Origin: DATFGK01 sp046712825
GTDB lineage: Bacteria; Actinomycetota; AC-67
Reading direction: 5' to 3'
DNA length: 8,688 nt
Assembly: GCA_046712825.1 (NCBI GenBank)
Contig: JBKKCR010000059.1
Span: 1 to 8,688 of the forward strand
Under the pieces are notes generated by a model. The model had not been told where the DNA came from, did no database searches, and worked only from the letters and a program-made list of their open reading frames with translations. Shown here piece by piece: positions 5,014 to 8,688 of this stretch. Positions within the stretch are counted from its first letter, which is position 1; every line of letters begins with the position of its first letter. A program made the translations under genes and the position numbers.

Positions 5014-6458
5014 GCCTCGCGCCGCCGCCGCCGCAAGCGATCGTCATCTTCGGCGCGTCCGGCGACCTGACGAAGCGCAAGATCCTCCCCGCGCTCTACA
5101 ACCTCCGTGTTCAAGGCTTGCTCCCGGAACGGTCGGTCGTCGTCGGCTACTCCCGCACCGAGTGGACCGAAGGGGAGTTCCGAACCCACGTCCAGGCGGC
5201 GATCGAGGAGTTCTCCCGCACGCCGATCGACGAGAAGGTGTGGGAGGGGTTCTCCGACGATCTGCACTACGTGAGCGGCGAGTTCGACGAGCCCCACTGC
5301 TTCTCGCATCTGATCCAGGAGCTCGAGCACCTCGACCGGGATCGGAAGCTCGAGGGACGTCGCCTGTATTACTGCGCCACTCCACCATCAGCGTTCCCAC
5401 AGATCGTCATGCGTCTGGGCGAGAACGAGAATCCAGGTGACGCGTCCATCGTCATCGAGAAGCCTTTCGGCCGCGATCTGGAGAGTGCGCGCGAGCTCAA
5501 TCGCGTCGTTCATTCGGTCTTCGACGAGTCGCGCGTTTACCGCATCGACCATTACCTCGGCAAGGAGACGGTGCAGAACATCTTGATGTTCCGGTTCGCC
5601 AACTCGCTGTTCGAGCGCGTGTGGAACCGGGATGCGATCGATCACGTACAGATCACCGTGGCCGAAGAGGTCGGCGTCGAGGGCCGCGGCGCCTACTACG
5701 AAGAGGCCGGTGCGCTCCGGGACATCTTGCAGAACCACGTCCTTCAAGTATTGGCCTTCCTCGGGATGGAGCCACCGCGATCGCTCGAGGCCGAGGCGAT
5801 CCGCGACGAGAAGGTGAAGCTGCTTCGCGCCGTCCATGCGTTCGAGCCCGACGAGATCGTGCGTGGCCAGTACGCCTCGTGTGAGATCGACGGCAAGTCC
5901 GTTCCCGGATACCTCAAGGAGGACGGCGTCGACCCGAACTCGACCGTCGAGACCTACGCGGCCGTGCGCGCGCACATCGATAACTGGCGTTGGTCGGACG
6001 TGCCGATCTACGTGCGAACCGGTAAGCGCTTGCCGCGCCGGACGACGCAGGTGATCGTCGGACTGCGCGAGGCCCCCGGCTATCTGTTCGAGGATGCAGG
6101 CATCTCTGCCGGTGTCGCCAACCATCTCTCGATCGAGATCCAGCCGAACGAGGGCATCTCGCTGGCGTTCAACGCGAAGCTGCCGGGCCCCGAGATCGAG
6201 CTGAAGCCGGTGCAAATGGATTTCTCCTACGACGAATCGTTCGGGGGAGAGCCGCCCGAGGCGTACGAGCTGCTGTTGCACGAGGCGATGGAAGGCGACC
6301 ACACGCTGTTCATCCGCGAGGACGAGGTCGAGCGTTCCTGGGAGATCGTCGACAAGGTTCTCAAAGCCGGGACGCCCGTCTACCAGTACGACGCCAACAC
6401 CTGGGGCCCGAAGGAAGCCGAAAATCTGATCGCGCCGAGACGCTGGCACCTGCACTGA
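5010..6458 (+). CDS. zwf: Glucose-6-phosphate 1-dehydrogenase
   Basis: Oxidises glucose 6-phosphate to 6-phosphogluconolactone, producing NADPH, at the entry to the oxidative pentose phosphate pathway. The 482 residues are a normal length. The N-terminal dinucleotide fold has GASGDLTKRK (15-24), with Arg49 in GYSR placed where an NADP-binding Arg is known in this family. EKPFGRD (150-156) and the substrate motif RIDHYLGKE (178-186, His181 and Lys185) follow. GALRDILQNH places the catalytic base at His243, 62 residues after His181, as in the Leuconostoc enzyme. RTGKRLPRR and the C-terminal TWGP are also present. The start overlaps the gnd stop (ATGA) with only a weak ribosome binding site, implying translational coupling. 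There is no lactonase or opcA next to it; an acyl-CoA dehydrogenase follows instead. Confidence 0.97.
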   Translation: MSLAPPPPQAIVIFGASGDLTKRKILPALYNLRVQGLLPERSVVVGYSRTEWTEGEFRTHVQAAIEEFSRTPIDEKVWEGFSDDLHYVSGEFDEPHCFSHLIQELEHLDRDRKLEGRRLYYCATPPSAFPQIVMRLGENENPGDASIVIEKPFGRDLESARELNRVVHSVFDESRVYRIDHYLGKETVQNILMFRFANSLFERVWNRDAIDHVQITVAEEVGVEGRGAYYEEAGALRDILQNHVLQVLAFLGMEPPRSLEAEAIRDEKVKLLRAVHAFEPDEIVRGQYASCEIDGKSVPGYLKEDGVDPNSTVETYAAVRAHIDNWRWSDVPIYVRTGKRLPRRTTQVIVGLREAPGYLFEDAGISAGVANHLSIEIQPNEGISLAFNAKLPGPEIELKPVQMDFSYDESFGGEPPEAYELLLHEAMEGDHTLFIREDEVERSWEIVDKVLKAGTPVYQYDANTWGPKEAENLIAPRRWHLH

Positions 6459-6470
6459 GGGGGTAACGCG

Positions 6471-8297
6471 ATGAGCATCGACGAGACCGACATCCGCCCG
6501 ACCGGCTCCCGCTCCTACGACACCGAGCGGGTGGACCGGCTCCCCTTCGGGACGCCGGAGAAGGCCGAGCGTTATCAGACCGAACGCTTCCTCGGCGCGA
6601 CCGGGCTCAACTGGTACACGAGCGATCCGACGTTGCAGTTCCAGATGCGCTACCTGCTCACGGCCGACGAGCTGGAGTGGGCGACCCCGCGACTAGAACG
6701 TCTGGGCGAGCTGACGGGCGGCCCGATATCGGAGCGCGCCGATCTCACCGACAAGAACCCGCCGCGCCTCATCAAGTACGACCGCTGGGGCCACGACATC
6801 AGCGAGGTGCTCGTCCCCGAGTCGGCGCTCGCCACCAAGCGCGATCTCGCCGAGCACGGCTTCGGAACGCCCGCGTTCCGGACCGAGGCCGAGGGCGCCG
6901 GCGTGCGCTTCGAGGCGCTCACCGGCACGTACACGTACCTGCTTTGCCAGGCGGAGATCGGCATGACCTGCGCGATGGGCGCCGACGCGGGGATGGTCCG
7001 CGCCATGGTGGATCTGTTCGCGCCGCAAGACGTGAAGGATCACGTGCTGCCCAAGATCGATTCCGGCGAATGGTTCGGCAAGACCGGCCAGTTCTTCACC
7101 GAGCGAACCGGCGGGTCGGACCTCGGCGAGCTCGAGACGACGGCGACGCCGAACGGCGAGTCCTGGCTGCTCAACGGGTTCAAGTGGTTCTCATCGAACT
7201 GCGACGGCGAGGCGTTCGTGGTCCTCGCCAAGCCGGAAGGCGCTCCCGACGGCGTCCGGGGTATCGGCCCGTTCCTCGTCATGAAGCACCGCATGGACGG
7301 CGCCCGCAACGGGATGCGGATCCGTCAGTTGAAGGACAAGCTCGGAACCAAGGCCGTGCCGAGCGGCGAGGTCGAGTTCGTCGACGCCGAGGCGTTCTTG
7401 CTGGCGCCGAGCGGGGACGGCAACGGCACCGGCGACGGACACGGGCTCGCGCGTCTGATGATGCTGACGAACGTGGCGCGGGTCGGGATCGCCACGATGG
7501 GCCTCGGCTGCGCCCGTCGCGCGCTCGTCGAGTCGCTCTGTTACGCGAGCGCGCGCAGCGCCTGGCACAAGCGGCTGATCGACCAGCCACTGATGAAGCG
7601 CAAACTCGCCGAGATGATCGTCGACGTCGAGGCCGCTCAAGCGCTGGTGTTCGACCAGTACCAGCCGGCGAACCATCAGCGGAGCAACCCCGCGCCCGCG
7701 CGACTGCGGGTCGGCGGCGCGCTCGCGAAGCTCCGGTGCGCGCGTCTCGGGATCACGACGGCGAGCGACGCGATCGAGATCCACGGCGGCAACGGCTACG
7801 TCGAGACCTGGCCGGTTGCGCGGATCCTGCGCGACGCGCAGATCAATACGCTCTGGGAGGGACCCGACAACATCCTGTGCTTGGACGTCCGGCGTTCGAT
7901 CGAGCGAGAAGGCGCCGATGGGCCGTTGCTCGACCGTATCCGCGAAGCGGTTTCGGGTGCCGCAACTGACGAGACGGCGCACCTCGTCTCACGCCGGGCC
8001 GACGACCTGGCGGCCGCGATCGAAACCTGGAGAGGGCTGGATCGAGAGACCGGCGAGGCGCGGCTCTATCCGCTCGCGCAGTTCATGATCGACGTCTACG
8101 CCGGGGCGTTGCTGGTCGAGCAAGCCACGTGGGAGCGGTCAACCGGCGGCGGAGAGCGGAAGTCGCTCGTCGCCCGGCTTCACGCGCAGCGCCGGCTTGT
8201 CGGTGAAGGACCGATGCGGGGGATCGACGAGCCAAAGGACGAGGCGCTCGACCGTTTCGCCGAGCTGGCTGAGGGCGCGCTCGTGGACGACCGCTAG
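6471..8297 (+). CDS. AidB-like acyl-CoA dehydrogenase family flavoprotein
   Basis: A 608-residue FAD enzyme of the acyl-CoA dehydrogenase superfamily. The N-terminal region (about 45-120: NWYTSDPTLQ, NPPRLIKYDRWGHDISEV) resembles the extra N-terminal domain of AidB-type members. Superfamily motifs follow: TERTGGSDLG (210-219), the middle beta domain ending near FLLAP (309-313), HGGNGY (438-443) and LWEGPDNILCLDV (461-473), where Glu463 is at the catalytic base position. About 130 further residues form a helical C-terminal extension. The substrate is unknown; E. coli AidB is an alkylation-response protein, but many relatives are ordinary acyl-CoA dehydrogenases. The ATG has GAGGGGG just upstream, overlapping the zwf stop, with a 12-bp gap, so it is probably the third gene of the gnd-zwf operon. 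A Gly/Asp-rich loop (315-325) looks like a linker insertion. Confidence 0.9.
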   Translation: MSIDETDIRPTGSRSYDTERVDRLPFGTPEKAERYQTERFLGATGLNWYTSDPTLQFQMRYLLTADELEWATPRLERLGELTGGPISERADLTDKNPPRLIKYDRWGHDISEVLVPESALATKRDLAEHGFGTPAFRTEAEGAGVRFEALTGTYTYLLCQAEIGMTCAMGADAGMVRAMVDLFAPQDVKDHVLPKIDSGEWFGKTGQFFTERTGGSDLGELETTATPNGESWLLNGFKWFSSNCDGEAFVVLAKPEGAPDGVRGIGPFLVMKHRMDGARNGMRIRQLKDKLGTKAVPSGEVEFVDAEAFLLAPSGDGNGTGDGHGLARLMMLTNVARVGIATMGLGCARRALVESLCYASARSAWHKRLIDQPLMKRKLAEMIVDVEAAQALVFDQYQPANHQRSNPAPARLRVGGALAKLRCARLGITTASDAIEIHGGNGYVETWPVARILRDAQINTLWEGPDNILCLDVRRSIEREGADGPLLDRIREAVSGAATDETAHLVSRRADDLAAAIETWRGLDRETGEARLYPLAQFMIDVYAGALLVEQATWERSTGGGERKSLVARLHAQRRLVGEGPMRGIDEPKDEALDRFAELAEGALVDDR

Positions 8298-8425
8298 CAG
8301 CCGGCGGCTACGCACTCCAAGGGAAGAGGTCCTCCCTTGTGATTCACGGTTTGCCACGCGCCGCAAGAGGCCGCGACTAACAGGGCGGCGATTACCGCGA
8401 TCCACAAAGTCCGGCGTTGCGTCAC
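8294..8425 (-). CDS. Possible tiny lipoprotein or secreted peptide (43 residues)
   Basis: A reading frame from GTG (8423-8425) to TAG encodes a basic start (MTQRR), one hydrophobic segment (about residues 7-19, LWIAVIAALLVAA) and AASC at 18-21, which resembles a lipoprotein signal-peptidase site. The mature part would be 23 residues starting CGAWQ and ending AAGC, with three Cys. It is convergent with the acyl-CoA dehydrogenase gene, and the two stop codons overlap in a CTAG palindrome. The textbook signal-peptide layout supports reality. Against it are the lack of a clear ribosome binding site, the GTG start and the small size. Function unknown. Confidence 0.42.
   Translation of the reverse strand: MTQRRTLWIAVIAALLVAASCGAWQTVNHKGGPLPLECVAAGC
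8318..8339 (+). terminator. Weak terminator-like hairpin after the gnd-zwf-ACAD operon
   Basis: CAAGGGA (8318-8324) and TCCCTTG (8333-8339) form a 7-bp stem with an 8-nt loop, 20 bp past the ACAD stop. Only scattered Ts follow (TGTGATTCACGGTTT), so it is at best a weak intrinsic terminator. It also lies within the convergent small reading frame. Confidence 0.3.
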
Positions 8426-8501
8426 ATAGCCAGTGTGCCACTTCGCAGACCGCAGCCAAGGGTGTCACCGCCCGAGTCCCGTTCGGCCAAGAGCCTTCCC
8501 A

Positions 8502-8527
8502 GAAGTGTCTGACATGTCAGACGCTTC
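8502..8527. repeat. 26-bp near-perfect palindrome (operator or dispersed repeat)
   Basis: The core GTCTGACATGTCAGAC (8507-8522) is a perfect 16-bp palindrome. GAAG (8502-8505) and CTTC (8524-8527) extend it, with only the T8506/G8523 pair unmatched, and that pair would be a G:U wobble in RNA. It lies 27 bp past the stop of the minus-strand gene at 8555 and 76 bp upstream of the small peptide start at 8425. No T run follows in either direction, which argues against a standard intrinsic terminator. It could be a dimeric regulator site for the peptide gene or a copy of a genomic repeat. Confidence 0.55.
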
Positions 8528-8554
8528 CGTGGGGCATGCAGCCCGGAGGGAGGG

Positions 8555-8688
8555 TTAGGCCCGGCGCTCGAGCACGAACAGCGAGTGGTGGTACATCGCG
8601 AGCGTCGGCCACTTCGGCCGGTATGACTCCGTGTGCCCGACCCGGAAGCCGTTCTGCGAGAACACGTTCTTCCACTCGTCGCGCGAGC
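8555..8688 (-). CDS. C-terminal end of an unidentified protein, possibly a methyltransferase (partial)
   Basis: The final 43 codons of a gene entering from beyond the right edge end at TAA (8555-8557). The visible residues include DEWKNVFSQNGFRVGHTE, then RPKWPTLAMYHH and SLFVLERRA at the end. The pattern of W..VF...GF.V followed by a closing strand HSLFVLE resembles the last helix and strands of class I SAM-dependent methyltransferases, where a short C-terminal strand closes the fold. The catalytic and SAM-binding parts lie outside the window, so this assignment is tentative. That the frame is coding is supported by the coherent amino acid pattern and G/C-rich third positions. Confidence 0.5.
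   Translation of the reverse strand, partial: SRDEWKNVFSQNGFRVGHTESYRPKWPTLAMYHHSLFVLERRA

Noticed and set aside
6677..7969. Long plus-strand frame inside the acyl-CoA dehydrogenase gene
   Set aside because: Arg/Asp-rich translation without any family motif, out of frame with a clearly recognised ACAD; a high-GC shadow.
8139..8468. Minus-strand frame of 109 codons overlapping the end of the ACAD gene
   Set aside because: No coherent protein features; much of it is antisense to the ACAD C-terminus. The different-frame 43-codon peptide in this region is better supported.
1..8688. CRISPR arrays, tRNA or rRNA genes
   Set aside because: No regularly spaced repeats and no tRNA- or rRNA-like segments were seen on either strand.

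Overview
This is a high-GC chromosomal window. Its codon use favours G/C in third positions, genes overlap or lie close together, one gene appears to have a leaderless-type start, and the window includes a short-form 6-phosphogluconate dehydrogenase, an AidB-like acyl-CoA dehydrogenase and a four-helix membrane protein of actinobacterial style. Together these suggest an (uncultured) actinobacterium or a close high-GC relative. That assignment is inference from protein style, since no marker gene is present.

Layout. A small four-helix membrane protein is on the minus strand (5-436). A non-coding stretch (437-635) with two inverted repeats leads into a small membrane or secreted protein gene (from 636) that is cut off by a complete IS256-family insertion sequence (769-2173; transposase 809-2095, minus strand; 26-bp imperfect terminal repeats). 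Right of the IS lie a start-less, Gly-rich hydrophobic C-terminal gene remnant (2174-2350) and a three-helix, 98-residue membrane protein (2366-2662). Next, on the minus strand, is a lipoamide-dehydrogenase/mercuric-reductase-type flavoprotein (2722-4089) split in two by one in-frame TAA codon. Forty-eight bases away a plus-strand operon diverges: gnd (4138-5013), zwf (5010-6458, overlapping by ATGA) and an AidB-like acyl-CoA dehydrogenase (6471-8297). The ACAD stop overlaps the stop of a convergent 43-codon reading frame for a tiny lipoprotein-like peptide (8294-8425). A 26-bp near-perfect palindrome follows (8502-8527), then the C-terminal end of a minus-strand gene that runs off the window (8555-8688).

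How the genes work together. zwf and gnd encode the two dehydrogenases of the oxidative pentose phosphate pathway and are translationally coupled. No 6-phosphogluconolactonase gene lies in the window. The flavin-dependent acyl-CoA dehydrogenase appears to be co-transcribed with them, and the divergent flavoprotein is also a pyridine-nucleotide enzyme, so the right half of the window reads as a redox/NAD(P)H locus. The left part (about 437-2720) is a small accessory patch of orphan membrane peptides disrupted by an IS.

No convincing large new system is visible. The most unusual points are the nonsense codon with a possible restart site in the flavoprotein, the IS without a target duplication inside a small-membrane-protein locus, a start codon sitting at the tip of a perfect hairpin, and the long palindrome near the right end.
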